A stretch of DNA of 64,000 nucleotides from Acholoe squamosa. Lineage: Eukaryota; Annelida; Polychaeta; Phyllodocida; Polynoidae. This document shows positions 1 through 12,900 of this stretch, in pieces (the stretch's first letter is position 1; every line of letters begins with the position of its first letter). The position numbers were made by a program, and so were the translations under genes. The notes beneath the pieces were generated by a model. It saw only the letters and a list, made by a program, of their open reading frames with translations, did no database searches and was not told where the DNA came from. The stretch spans positions 5,015,207 through 5,079,206 of the forward strand of contig OX439036.1 in assembly GCA_949317995.1 (NCBI GenBank), read 5' to 3'.

Positions 1-579
1 TTCCATGTCCAAAATGTTACAATACAAGCCTTAAGGTGTAGCAAAAATGAAATCCCTGCAGCAAGAACTTTTTATTACACCTCATCACTAAATATGGAGT
101 TCAGTGAAAGTTTTGAATATGTAGCCTAGCATTCTTACCTTTTCCCTCATATATTTAAATATAACTAGATATTTATGAAAAACATTCTCTATTATCTAGA
201 GTGTCCCTACTTTCAAAAAGATCTCACTCTTTACCAACAATACATATACATTCTGGTCCAGATTTACAAAGGCACTTCTGAATACTCAAGAAAAAAAATG
301 TTACGTATGTGAGGATTTGGAAAGAGCAATACTTTTAAACATCACAGATCATCTGCATCACTATTTCTTGTACAGGACTTGTTAAATTAATCGTTCAAAG
401 GCATATCTTAACACATTAGACTATATTATGGGTCATTTCCATCTCACTCTGAGCACATGCCATCCTCATTGGGCAGCCTGTCCTCCTCATTAACTTGCAG
501 ACTGCAAAAGATTGAATATAATTGTTGAACAACTAAGGTGAGTAATATCAAGCAATTATGCTCTATTATTTACAGTTTC
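1..579. other. Sequence downstream of gene A, nothing recognised
   Basis: AT-rich DNA beyond the stop codon of the minus-strand gene that ends at 580. It would hold that gene's 3' untranslated region and flank. I see no long open frame, repeat array or RNA gene in it. Confidence 0.5.
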
Positions 580-1294
580 TCAATGGGGGATGAGAAGTAA
601 GTAGGAAGGGGTTTTGAGTAGTGACCGCCTGTCCATGCCAAGGGTCTTTGCCAAGCTGACTGCGATCCGCTGTTCTTTGATCACGTCGGGCGAAAGCACC
701 TTGTTCATGATGGAGGTTTTGTCCTTGCGAGGAAGGTTGGCTAACCCTTCTAACACAGCCTTCACACTCCTGTCATGCGCCGTCAGCTGAGCTGGATTCA
801 CCGGGTCCTGTGCAGCCGCTGCAACGTGCTCCTCCGTGTGCGCTACAGCAGGTTCTCCATCCGGTGCAGCCGCTGCAACGCGCTCCTCCGTGTGCGCTAC
901 AGCAGGTTCTCCATCCGGTGCAGCCGCTGCAACGCGCTCCTCCATGTGCGCTACAGCGGGTTCACCATCCGATGCAGCCACTGCAACGCGCTCCTCCGTG
1001 TGCGCTACAGCAGGTTCAGCGCCGTCCTGTGTAACACGCTCCTCCATGGGAGCTACAGCAGGGAGTGGCCCTTTTGACTGAGCACAGGTAAGCTGTGCCT
1101 GCAACTCCTCATTCAGTCTCTGTGCATCAGCCAGGGCCATGGTAAGTAACCCGCGTTGGTAGTAGTGGCGGTTGGTCCTGGGTGTGTTGGTCTTCCTTGG
1201 CCGGTTCATCAGGTTTGTGGGAGTGGTCGGTGTCGGGGTGGTGGGCGGTGCTGGGGTCGTCATCGTTGAAGTCTGGCCAGGCTGTGCACACAGG
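580..1294 (-). CDS. Gene A exon 4 (terminal), 18-residue repeats
   Basis: The acceptor TTTGTTTGCAG precedes CCTGTGTGC. The first base completes the split Val codon of exon 3, and the frame then runs 238 codons to a TGA at 580-582. The exon holds a Pro/Thr-rich start, a helical segment (ADAQRLNEELQAQLTCAQ), five copies of an 18-residue repeat and a C-terminal block beginning LPRKDKTSIMNKVLSPDV. Confidence 0.6.
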
Positions 1295-2947
1295 CTGCAA
1301 ACAAATGAACAATCATTAATATCATATTATTTAACATCTGCGTTTCATCACGCGCCTTAACATGCAATATTAAAAGATATCTGCAATCATAGAGGGACTG
1401 GACTGAAACTTTCATATCAATTTCATGAATTCAGATTTATATCATTCAATTGCTTGGACACAATGCAGAATTCTTAGCAGGAGCTAGGGAAGGTCAAACA
1501 ATTCAACATGCAAGGAAATAATTTAAGGAAACATTCAACAAGCAACTATTCTTATTCATTACTAATATTAATTCTACTCATATAATTACATTTCATTTCG
1601 CCGTGTCTTTGCGAATAGTCGCTCTGTAAGTTAATAGCATCATCGAAAGTCATACATCTATACTTTTGTGCTATATCAGCAGCATCTTTGCATATGCATA
1701 ATAAATTATAGCAAGTCTATAGCTATTTCTACTTTTTTGATTAAAACATTCTTTAGAGACAAGAATTCAATATTGCTTTAAAATTTACTTATCCCAATAC
1801 TTACACAAGGTCAGACATGAGCGCCACATTGTCTGGGGGTGGTGGGGAAGCACCGTGTGGCCTCGCTCTGTCACTGCGCCGCTTCTGTGGGGAAGGTGCA
1901 GGCAATGCAGCCTTCCGGACAGGTCGTGACCGACCAGCTTCCTCTGTCTCCTCCTCCACCACTGTCGGTGCCGCTGCCTGGGGTGTCACCATGCCTCCCT
2001 CCTCATCCGAGAGCAGGAGAGGGTTCTCTGGTGTATCCTACATATATATAAGGACATACATGAATAATTGGAATATGGAGTTACTACTTTAATGTTTGTA
2101 ATGATGCACCTTGCCTATAAGGCACAACTCATGACTTATGATTATTTTTGTAATGATGCATTAATGCAGTACTCACTCCCTTTTCCTCCAACTCAACCCG
2201 CTGGTAGGTTGGACAGAACCGAGCGAACAGCGCCACCTTCATGGCGCCGCTGCTCTGTGGACGGCCATACGGTGTCCTCGAGGTCTTGCCCCGGCCCTTG
2301 CCCTTCTTGGAAGTGGCAGCTGCGGGTGTCTTGGCTGCTGGCGTCTTGGCTGCTGGCGTCTTGGCTGCTGGTGTCTTGGCTGCTGGCGTCTTGGCTGCTG
2401 GCGTCTTGGCTGCAGGCTTCGGCTTGGGTGCAGGTGTCTTGGGCGCGGCAGTGGCTGTCGGGGCGACCTCCTCCAAAGTCCCCTCCCCAGCAGCAGCGGC
2501 CTCCTCCTTCTCCTTGCGGATCTGCTCATCCACATACTGAATTAAACCAGAAGGAAAATATCAGTCAAAAGGTAAACCTATCAGCATTTACAAATGTGTG
2601 TCAATATTTATCAACAGGTTTTTCCCACAAGTATAGATATATTTAATTTATTTAATGATTTATAACCTATTTATAAAAATATAGCTCTTTCTTACCTCGG
2701 AAGGCTTCATCTTAGTCCAGGCGGGTGGGGGGACACCATCTTTCTCTGCCTTCGCGATGGCCCGCCTCTTCGTGACACCGAAGACGTTCATGCTCTTCTG
2801 CCGGGACTTGTCTTCCTCGCTTCTCAGTGCATCGCACTTCTTCTTACTGTCAGCTTTACGTTCATTTTCCTTCTTCTTGAACGTGTCCTCCCCCAACTCC
2901 TGTTGCAGCCTGTCAAGGTAGTCGGACTGGGCATACCCCCTATGCAC
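580..2947 (-). CDS. Gene A: four-exon gene of unknown family, low-complexity lysine/alanine/proline-rich protein
   Basis: Minus-strand gene whose exons join with matching phases: about 2936-2696, 2536-2177, 2037-1805 and 1294-580, giving at least about 515 residues. Donors and acceptors read GT/AG at each join, with phases 0, 0 and 2. The product is charged and mostly low complexity: a lysine-rich helical start (motif NVFGVTKRRAIAKAEKDG), an (AAKTP)n tract, a basic segment GKGRGKTSRTPYGR, a Pro/Thr-rich stretch, an 18-residue tandem repeat, and a final block LSPDVIKEQRIAVSLAKTLG that looks helical and conserved-like. I do not recognise a family. A nuclear or DNA-binding role is only an inference from the histone-H1-like AAKTP tract. 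The 5' end is uncertain because an inverted-repeat element begins at the edge of the first exon. It could also be a domesticated transposon gene. Confidence 0.6.
799..1068 (-). repeat. 54-bp coding minisatellite, five units
   Basis: Five head-to-tail copies of a 54-bp unit keep the reading frame of gene A exon 4. Each encodes an 18-residue repeat of the form DGEPAVAHTEERVAAAAP. The central copies are nearly identical at DNA level while the outer ones have drifted, so the array has expanded recently. Confidence 0.85.
1805..2037 (-). CDS. Gene A exon 3
   Basis: The acceptor TATATGTAG precedes GATACACCAGAG, and the consensus donor GT|GTAAGT gives phase 2. The exon encodes DTPENPLLLSDEEGG followed by an acidic then basic Pro-rich segment (RSRPVRKAALPAPSPQKRRS). 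It is disordered in character and no domain was recognised. Confidence 0.55.
2177..2536 (-). CDS. Gene A exon 2, (AAKTP)n tract
   Basis: The acceptor TTTAATTCAG precedes TATGTGGATGAG, and the donor is GGGA|GTGAGT. The exon is exactly 120 codons, phase 0 at both ends. It begins YVDEQIRKEKEEAAAAGEG and contains about six AAKTP pentapeptides (15-bp units near 2324-2415), as in histone H1-like tails. The segment after it, SSGAMKVALFARFCPTYQRV, is more complex and may be a small folded region. Confidence 0.6.
2696..2936 (-). CDS. Gene A, first visible exon (5' limit uncertain)
   Basis: The open frame runs into the donor CCGAG|GTAAG at 2696 in phase 0. It encodes a Lys/Glu-rich, probably helical segment (SDYLDRLQQELGEDTFKKKE and onward). 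There is no ATG near its upstream end, and the frame passes into the inverted-repeat element that starts near 2936. Either an upstream exon is missing or the insertion has replaced the original exon start. Confidence 0.5.
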
Positions 2948-3305
2948 ACCCCTAATTTCACAGTTGTACCATGTATAGGTACAGAGCTACAAGGGGAAAC
3001 ATCATGTCAACAATTGCCCGGGCTATTCTTGACATTATTAATTTTGTAGCACAGGTGCAATTCTGGTATTTAACTATCTACTATATGTCCATTTGCGCAC
3101 CAACATACCCCCCATGTAAACTCCTAATTTCAAAGTTGTGCTATGTAGAGGTACAGAGCTACAAGAGTAAACATCATGTCAACAATTGCCCGGGCAATTA
3201 TTGACATGTCAACAATTGCTCAGGCGGGAATTGACATGCCCCTCTGTAGCTCTGTCACTATACATGGGACAACTGTGAAATTAGGGATGTAAATGGGGGA
3301 TATAT
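2936..3305. mobile_element. Short inverted-repeat (MITE-like) element
   Basis: The two ends are inverted copies of about 60 bp. Left arm: CCCCTATGCACACCCCTAAT, then TTTCACAGTTGTACCATGTA and so on. Right arm: the complement of TACATGGGACAACTGTGAAA, TTAGGGATG and on. Inside, a motif containing CATGTCAACAATTGC is repeated several times in both orientations. There is no coding capacity, so this is a non-autonomous DNA transposon or foldback element. It abuts or interrupts the first visible exon of gene A. Confidence 0.7.
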
Positions 3306-3865
3306 GGGTGCATATAATGAGGACCTAATAACTCACCAGCAGGAGCTGTGTTTACAGATAGCTCAGCTAACTAACAAAAAGAATGCTCTAGACTGTTATA
3401 TAACAGGTATAGAATATACGGTACCACCACAGAAGTTGACTAAACTCATTTTAGATTTGCATTATTTCATTCTGGGTTAAAACCTATAAGCCCTGAACTA
3501 TTATCTTCAGCGGAAAGTCATCTCACCATTTTATTATTTAAATGGTATGTACACAATACTAGTATAATTATACTAACAAAAAGTACTGACAACCACGTCA
3601 TGTGGACCGCCCAATACTAAGGATGGTTAAGCATCACTGTCAAGTGGTCCACATAATAAGCTAAGTGTACAACATCGATTCCATGCATCTCTTCATGTTC
3701 ATTTGCTCCTAGTTGCATTGTGTGGAACTGAATGCGTTGAGCCTAGGTGCATCATTTGTATCGAATCAAAACCACCACATATAAACTCTCAGTGACACAG
3801 ATTACCTCAGAAGTAGGAACTAACCTGAAATATAAATCTGTTGAACTGTCCACAGCATCACAATC
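3306..3865. promoter_or_regulatory. Divergent intergenic region and TATA promoter of gene B
   Basis: This is the space between the minus-strand gene A and the plus-strand gene B. A TATAAA box at 3780-3785 lies about 85 bp before the gene B start codon at 3866, so transcription would start near 3810 with a 5' UTR of about 55 nt. A donor-like GTGAGT on the minus strand near 3337 could belong to a 5' untranslated exon of gene A, but that is weak. Core-promoter spacing is inferred from the general rule. Confidence 0.5.
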
Positions 3866-3992
3866 ATGCAGACCACAAGTCTACTGATGGTGGTAGCCAT
3901 CTTACTACCAATCACATATGCCTGGCACTTTGTTAGTTCTAACGGACCCCAATATCAATGTACATTCAGACATCCAGTGTGGAAATCGAGAA
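3866..3992 (+). CDS. Gene B exon 1: start codon and signal peptide
   Basis: ATG is followed by a classical hydrophobic signal sequence, MQTTSLLMVVAILLPITYAW, with cleavage likely after the TYA residues. The mature start runs HFVSSNGPQYQCTFRHPVWK. The donor AGAA|GTAAGT leaves phase 1. The start choice rests on the signal peptide and the TATA box 85 bp upstream. Confidence 0.75.
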
Positions 3993-6900
3993 GTAAGTAG
4001 ATTATCATTTATATTTAAGATTCAATATTGCACCCCCCCCCCGCTGTATCTCTAGTATTTATATCCGAGACTTCATCCCAAAGAAAAGTGTGACTTTCAT
4101 AAACATGATCAAATAAAAGTAACCAATTTATGATGCACATTGTTATCAGCAGGAGATGAACTTGATATAACTTGATAGAATAATTTGAACTATTAAGGTG
4201 GCTGCTTGGTTAATTCAATCCCAGGTTAAAATCACTTGCAAACTCATGCAATTTATATCTCCAGTAACAGTTCTTTTTCCTTTACTTTCAACCAGAAATT
4301 CAGGGCACCTGTCCTCTCTTCCCTAAGAAAAAGCTTCCAGGAGGGAGAGTCATTGACATCTGTTCCAGATTCACCATAATACCAGGCCAGGATATCACTG
4401 CTAACAATGATGCATGTGGTAAGATTTCATATTTGCTGAAATACAAAAAGAACCAAAGTTTTAAATTGACTTACAAGATTATCTCTCTGTGAGTCGCAAG
4501 ATGTGTCCATGTATAGACAACATAAGGTCTTGGACAGGGCATTACAAAGCCTTGTCTTTGTTTAATCTGGTACAACCACCCTGTCTTTGTATAAAATGGT
4601 ACAGCCCCCTTGTTTTTGTATAACATGGTTCAGCCACCTTGACTTTTTATTACATGGTACAGCCGCATTTGGTCCAACCATGAACAAATAAAATTCATCA
4701 GAAATTTGTTGATATAATGTTAGAACATCAGTCCATCAGATGTTTTCTTTCTAATTTTTTATTTCAATCACACAACTCTTTTTGTTTGTTTTATTCATCA
4801 GGAGTACTTACTCCCAAAATCCCAATAGGTTTCACAGTGACAATGGTTTTGTGACAATTGTCACACTAGAGATATGTGTATGATCAAGTTGTCATATGAG
4901 AAATATCATGACTATTGGGTATAGTGAGTAACAATATCAAGCTCTTTTTATGTATTCCAGTTATCACTGGTTTATTCAAGGTTTAGGCAGAACTTATGCA
5001 GCAGTAATACAAATGTCAATACACAATTATTTCACACACACAGTAAATATAATATGGGTATAAGTAAGTGTTCCACTCCTATGTGAAATAGTAATTATAC
5101 ATTGTCTGATATAGGTTCTAGGTGGGTTCCCACAACCTAGCTCCTGGCCTGCTGATAAAGGGATAATATAAATGTGCAACTTTACCCTCTTGTACTTAGA
5201 TGGAAGAAGATAGCCTCTAGCCACAAGTGGGGTGTAGTCCTATGCCTGTCTGGCATAGTCTAACCCAGCAGAGTGTTCTTGTGGCAGATGCATAGCAGGC
5301 TGCAGGAGAGCTGGACTGGAGATGTTGTCACTAAGGTGGTTCTCTGGATACTTGCGTCGAGGCTGGAGGCTTCCTCTCCCAGACTAACTGGAGCCAGTGG
5401 CAACTGCCACTGTCTTTGTCCATTAGTGCTGAGTCTTTCATGTCCATGGGGGTACATAGGACGCCCCCATGAAACTACCGGGGCCCCCATTGTCCCGTTT
5501 GGTACCGCATCTTCAGCCACCTGTATCTCGGTCATTTGTGCATCTAGAGCTTTGTAACCGCGCATGCGCAGAGGGAAAGCTTTTAGCTGTCATATGTTAG
5601 CTGAATGGGCGTCCAGCTGTAATTAACACGTCTATGGCGTATCTGCAGCTCAAAACACTCCAGACAGCATAGATTAATAATAGGAGTTAATCAACCAGAT
5701 TAAGCCCATGGGGTCCGTGAGACAGCGTAACCGTCACTGGAAGTTCAAATTGCTGTCACTTTACTGTCCTTTGTCCCCCTATAGCACCTAAGTGGGTGCC
5801 TAGAGATTTATATAATACATAGCTGGTGGTCAGTGGACCGTGAACGCTCATATTGAGTTATATGTATTAGTGCCTCATATTATATGCATTACTGCTATAT
5901 TATATTACTATTTGTAGCATAATAAAAGTGTACATGATACAATGAAACTCAGAAGATATATGACAAGATATATTGTGCACTTGACTGACTGTTTAGTGGG
6001 GATTTTTATCACAGTCTTCCTCCTGCTTTCTAACGTATGAGCCCCCTTATGCAAACCATTATAAATAAATGATTAAAATACTCTCCATGACTGTTTCATT
6101 GACAGCTATTTACATCATAACCTTTACATGCATCTAACCCAGTCGGTACACAAATTATCTAAATCTGAATTAAAAAACACATTTAACAAAATTTCATTGG
6201 TGAGAGAGATACAGCTTCTGCAAACAATAATCTTCGTTTTAAATTCTGCTTCTGAATCAGCCCCTATGTATAGACTCATGCGGCAAGAAAGGGTGACTTT
6301 TTCGTTAATAAAGTTGTGTTTAGGTCAATTTAGGTGGAATGGTCATAACTTTAGTTGTAGTGACCACATGTGCAAATGACTTACACCAAGGGTTTCACAA
6401 GACAATTATCTTTTAAAAAAATGGGTATTACATGGCAGGCCTGACAAGGAATATTTGCATTCTCAATAGATTTCCTCAATAAAAGTCCAAAAAACTTTAT
6501 TGAAATGTCACCCTTTCTTGTTGTATTGATCTATAAAAGCTCTTGATTTGACATTCATAGCTACAAATAAACCCAGGAAGCAGGTGGGAGCACTTGATGA
6601 TCTAATTAAACAGTTTTATTCACCAGGACGCCATTTCTCAAGATGGTATGACTAAGCCCCCTCAAGTCGTACCAGGATCCACATGGTACGACTAGACACA
6701 AAGCAATATAAGTGGCTTGTCTGGTATGATCACCTAGACTGACAAGAACTATTCCACTCCCAGCACCCCAATATGGTCTGAGCCCCAGTCATACAGCCCA
6801 ATCGTACCAGGCTAGTCATAGTGGGGAAGGGTCTAATGTACTGGCTGGCAAAAGATAGGAAATTTTTAGGTGCACTCATCATCTCAAAAGAAAACCTTGT

Positions 6901-9900
6901 TTTTATGTTGGCGAAAACAATGTTTTAGACTGGGGGGACCTTCTCAACACTTTCAGATGGGTGTTGGATTTTCCCAGGTGTTGGAAACCCAAACCTCGCC
7001 AGTGTACCTTCATATCACTGTCTTTTCAAGATTATTTTCTTTTCCTTTTTACTTACTCTCCGCTCAGGTAGGCCTTTATTAATAGAACAAACACATGTCT
7101 GGACTGGACTTGAGAGCTTTAAAAGTTGATGGGTCATACATTAATTTTTGACCAGTAACTACAGAGAAACTCAATAAATCTAAACCTCAGAGAGTATCTG
7201 CTGGGAAAGTGGTAAATTGTTTGACGTTGCTATGATACTGGTTGCTAAGTTAAGCACCGCTAAGAAACGCCATAGATACGGCCACAGATCGTCAGATGGT
7301 GCTGTAGTATCCCGAAAGTCGAGCATCCCAGAAGTTGGCCATAATTTTCAAAATAGTTAATTTCAAAGTTTACCTATTTCATAATTCTACGACGTAAGAG
7401 AGTATCATTAGGGTTGTTGCCCTTTCAAATTCTATAAGAAGAGGGGGATGTTATCATGTCTTCAAAATATTATTTATTTTCATCAATGTTCATGGCCCAT
7501 GAGTCATAAAAGGCTTAAACAGGCATTGTGCATGTGCAGCCAACTTCTGGGATGCGCCAACTTCTGGGATACAACAGCGCCACAGATTTTGCCACCAGTT
7601 TGGTGAAAAGGGAGGTATAGGCCATAATAGGGCACCTGATTGGGGGGGGGCTGTGCTTCATGTAGGCTTAACTCGTACCCTGTGTCTTAGCAGCTCAGCC
7701 CCCCCCCTCTAGTGCAGAAGGCACTAGTAATCTATCAAAAAGGGCATTTTTTTGTTTATTTGGTTGCCATTATAAGATAAAAGAATGATTTTAGTTCAAC
7801 TTACACCCTAGATATTCTTACTGATCATGAAAAACAATTAGGATATATACATCAAATTCTAGAGCAGGCAATGCTAAGATAAACCTACTCAAAATTTAGT
7901 TTTTCACTGAGAATTGGATATACTATTTCAACATTTATAAGGTTGAAACATTTTTGAATAACATAAATATGACTCTTCGATACTGACCACATACATTATG
8001 ATGTTAAAGCTTTGGGCACAGCTTGAATTAGTTGAGTGTCAGCACATGAAGCACCTTACACCTTGAGTAGGGAGGCTGAGTGAGGGTGAGTAATAGATGT
8101 CTAACGCCATTTCGACAGCTAAGGTCATATCTATGGCGAGAACTACATTACGCAATTTCACAGAGGAATGTGTCAGTGCCCGCGCATATGTGCACCACAC
8201 ACATCCTTATGGGATAAGAAAAGATGAGAAATAGACCCTTTTATGTGGGCTAGGGAAGCCCGAGTAGGGAGGCTACCACTCTGGAAGCCTTATGGAGTTC
8301 ACTAGTAGGCAGTCTTCAGTTGCCTTGACTATCTTTACCTAGAATGCTTTTAACCAATGACGGCAATATGACTCTTTTTATCTATGTTCTTTTTGCTGTC
8401 CATAGATGTAGATGAGTGCTCTACAACCTCTCCATGTGACCCAAATGCCTCATGTACCAACAACCCAGGTTCGTTCACCTGTGCCTGTAACAATGGATAC
8501 GCTGGAAATGGACTTACATGTGTTGGTGAGTGCATTCCATCCTGACACTTGTATACTTTTATAATCACCTTTGATCATGTCTACTCTATTTGGAAAAGTG
8601 AATCTTACTCAGTGTAAGAGTTTGGGTTGGGCAAAGCCCCAGACTTCCTAGCGCTCGGGTAGGCCTTTATTAATAGAACAAACACATGTCTGGACTGGAC
8701 TACATCCAGTCCCCTTCTGCGGTTTATCCGGCTCCTTAGTAGGAGCTGGATGTGAGGTGTGGTGCTGCCCCCTCTTGTACCAAACGGGTACCGCAAAGTG
8801 ACGCCTGGTTAGCATAGAAGGAACGAGCACCACACAAACACATCTCTCGGATGAAGCGCACTAATATATATACAACGATGCTGGCCCCTACACAATGTTA
8901 GTTCTCCATTATTTATCATCAGTATGGCCAAGAATCACTCTTGAGAGATTTCCCCCTGGTAACAACAGTAAGTCTGAGTTTAGAATAATTTTGGAGTGCA
9001 CTTGACGTTTCTGTGATATAATTACCCTATATATAAAAAGGGGTTGCTTCGTCGCTGGTCCCTAGCCCATTGAAATAGACTTGACTGCTTGCCAGGAACA
9101 GATAAACCAAAATAGACTAGATGAAAGTATGTCATTTTTTCAAAGTTAACTCGATTTTTCTCTAATATCTTAAGGGTTGTAATACTGTGTGGTACCCCTA
9201 TGCAAAATAACTTCCCTTTATCAACTAAATCAAGATTCCATAGCAAATAAATGCAAATAGCATTTAACACAATATTCTAAATCGTCACAGCTATTTTCTT
9301 TATGCAATGTCCGCGATCTTGGATCTCCATTCAAAGAAATCAGTGTCCACCCTGTCATAATCAATCGAGGAAACTGTAGATGGAAAACACACATTGAGAG
9401 CTTTAATTTGATGGGTCATACATTAAATTCTGACCAGTAGTTCCAGAGAAACTCAATAAATCTAAACCTCAGAGAGTATCTGCTGGGAAAGTGGTAAATT
9501 GTTTGACGTTGCTATGATACTGGTTGCTAAGTTACGCACCGCTAAGAAACGCCATAGATACGGCCACAGATCGTCAGATGGTGCTGTAGTATCCCGAAAG
9601 TCGAGCATCCCAGAAGTTGGCCATAATTTTCAAAATATTTAATTTCAAAGTTTACCTATTTCATAATTCTACGACGTAAGAGAGTATCATTAGGGTTGTT
9701 GCCCTGTCAAATTCTATAAGAAGAGGGGGATTTTATCATGTCTTCAAAATATTATTTATTTTCATCGATGTTCATGGCCCATGAGTCATAAAAGGCTTAA
9801 ACAGGCATTGCGCATGAGCAGCCAACTTCTGGGATGCGCCAACTTCTGGGATACAACAGCGCCACCGATTTTGCCTCCAGTTTGGTGAAAAGGGAGATAT

Positions 9901-12900
9901 AGGCCATAATAGGGCACCTGATTGGGGGGGGGCTGTGCTTCATGTAGGCTTAACTCGTACCCTGTGTCTTGGTTGGGTTGGTATGGGTGGTAGACACAGA
10001 TATACCAAAATGATTTGATATTTTTCTTTTACAGGATCTGACGATCTTGATAAAGAGATACAGGATAATTGTAATGAGAATAACTGTAAGAATGTTCTCT
10101 GCATCAGTGTAATTGTGTGTAATTTGTGTAGGAATTGTTTCTATCCTGGTGTCCTTAAGATGTTTCCAGGTGATGTAAAATGGTCTGGCCGGGGCAGTGG
10201 GGAGAGCAGTGAAGATGGCGCCACGGCCTAATATCTTGAATACTAGGAACATTAGGAATACAGAGTTAATAATAGTCACTATGGGTTTGAAATACTTCCA
10301 TGCTGTGTGGTCGAAGAATGTAGCCACTCCTCCTATTGCTGGTGTAATAGTAAATGGTCTATGTATGTCCTTGGCGGTCGCTACGGCTTCCTCTAGAATC
10401 TTAGTTGTGTATGGTGTTAGATCCAAGGACATATCTTTGGGCATTAGATTATGTGGATCAATAGATTTGATCACAGCTTCCGTATGTAGGGGTGGTATAA
10501 TAATAGGGTCATGATGTAGCGATAATGACGTAATGCTAATGGTATCCTCTGCTAAGGAAAATATAACTGGCATAATTACAGTATGCATCAGATAGTGAGT
10601 TGATGTCTATGAATTACATGGTATTTTAGTGTTAGGGAGGAACAGGCCATGGAACTGCAAATGGCAATTGCAGGGAACACCTACTATAGAATAAGCCGTG
10701 GCAGGCTTGGTCGTTGGTGTTTTACTTTGGCAGATCACGTGGTAGTTTCGTTGATTTGTAGTGACAAGATAACTGTCTTTTCCTATAGCTATTGCCTGAG
10801 TGCGAATTGGTTTCAGTGGCTGAATCTGGAATGTACAGAGCCGTGTTATGTCCTGTTTGTTGTTGGTAAAGGCGGCCATCAGGCAGGTGGGTGTATCACT
10901 CCTGGTCCTGGGAATAGCTTGATGATGTCTGGGGCCAGGGTACCGGTAGAGAGGAGGCGTAGGGAGTTCTCAATGGACGCTAATCCCTGATGGTAGGCTA
11001 GCTTGGTGAGGAGAATTACAGTCTGCGCTGATACCAGCGCTGATTGAGCTGCAACTCGATCCCGCTCATCCTGTATGGTGGTTAGCGTCGTTGAAAAGTC
11101 ATCAGACCATGAGTCTATTGCCTCCGTGATGTTAAGTAGAGCCTGTGCCACTGCATCTTGGTCCTTAATATATGTGTCCATCATGGAGTTATGCTGACCA
11201 GCTAGGTCCTGTAGCCCTTGGGCTGTCATTATGTTAAAATTAGCTAGTTCACCCATTTTCTTGTCTAGATCATGAATACGGGCTAAAATTTGTTCTAAGT
11301 CAGCAGTCGTCGCTAAACCAAAAATACTTTTGAATAATTCCCCAAGGAAAGAGAGAATGGCTCTCTTTTCACGGGAATTAATAGGGTCAGATAGAAAATC
11401 CAGCACATTTTTCATTGTGGCAACGATGTCATCATGTAGGGTGGCTAGTAGTTTGTCAAGGTCTTTGGCCTGCTGTAAAAGTTTAGCAGACGCGCTGTCA
11501 ATCGGTCCCAATATGGGTGCCTGTAGGCTTCTAACCAAATCCTCAATGGGGGGTTTTGGTGGAGGTATGTCGGGGATGTTGTATGGAACCCTGAGTATAA
11601 GTTCATGATAGTCGTGTCCTGATATCAATTGGCCTGGCAGCTGCTCATATATCACTCCAATTGTTCTGCCTAACAATGGGTGTACATGTCGCTGTCCAGA
11701 TGGGAATATAAATTAGAAGTAGTGTTCTCATGATGGCTGCCATGGCACAGTCCAATCAATGTGTATCTTCTTTTCTTAGTTGTGGTTATAATAATCTAAG
11801 TATAACGTGGGGATGCACTGAAACTCATGGCGTTTTACTCCCAATTCCTACTTAGGGTGAACTCCTAGGCTGTATAGTGATGTGAAGGGTCTGGAGACGT
11901 GTAGGTAAGTGATGTAAATGGTAGAAGGGTCAGTGACTTATGTGCTAATGGGGACACGGCGCGTTGGCTATGTGCGCCACCATGTGGGATTGTCATTGAC
12001 ACTTCATTGATGTAACACAGCGGGTTATGTATCACTGGGCGGCGTCATGCGGGTGGATGCTTCTCCAAACATCCAGACGCTTTGTATGATGCCTGCTATC
12101 AGGCCGGTGGCCGCTGGTTAAGATAGCTTTTCCCAGGGTCCTATTGTATGGGTAATGTTTCTGTAGCGGTGCTACATTGTGGGTCGAGCCTAGATAAACA
12201 TTTGCAAATTAATGCTGTATTGTATAAGTCAGCGGGTTAGGGTTGCTTAGATAATTGGTGTCGCCGTTTCAGTGCTAGTATAGGGGACATAATATGGGCC
12301 TAGGGGTGGGGGGGCGTTCCTTAATAATTAATTAATTAATTAGCTACATGCTTCAAATTGAGAAAAATAAGAATGATATACATGTCTGTTATGAATCTTA
12401 TGATGCTACTCTTGACCTTCTTTTGATCTGTGCATGTATGGGGCGAGATCTATACAAATTAGATGTCTGGAACAGTACTGGTTTTGGTTTGAATTCATTT
12501 CCATCAGATGTCCATAATTTCTTCAATAAATCATCATTGGGGTCAATCAATCTTTTAATGAAATCATTATTTCTGGTATGGCGCACCAGTTTGAGTCGGT
12601 CTACGTGAACCGGCTTGGCTGCCATTTTCATTGTATGGATTGATTTCAATAGTACAGATGTGGGGGATATAAATTTGCAAACTATGTAGGGGCCAGAGGA
12701 AACTTCTTGTAATTTCAGACATTTTTCTTTGTCTAGAAGTCTGGGGATCATTACATAGACCAAAGTGCTGACTTTGATGTCAGTCTCCTTTGCGTTCTTG
12801 TCATGTTGTTTGCGCATGCGCTCTGTTGCTTTTTCTGACTCTTCAATAATTCTGTTATATGTATAATTTACTCGTTTTAATTGATCTATAATATGCAGAT

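Noticed and set aside
775-1081. Three overlapping plus-strand open frames full of repeated peptides
   Set aside because: They are antisense and frame-shifted shadows of the 54-bp minisatellite in gene A exon 4, which has splice and phase support on the minus strand.
7110-9970. The two 579-bp direct repeats as LTRs of the env-bearing fossil
   Set aside because: They do not begin TG and end CA, both lie on the same side of the element, and no primer-binding site or polypurine tract adjoins them.
10020-10060. Strong plus-strand splice acceptor (TTTTTCTTTTACAG) that could mark another gene B exon
   Set aside because: The following sequence is the antisense of the env fossil's C-terminal tail and gives no Cys-rich or domain-like peptide in the required phase.
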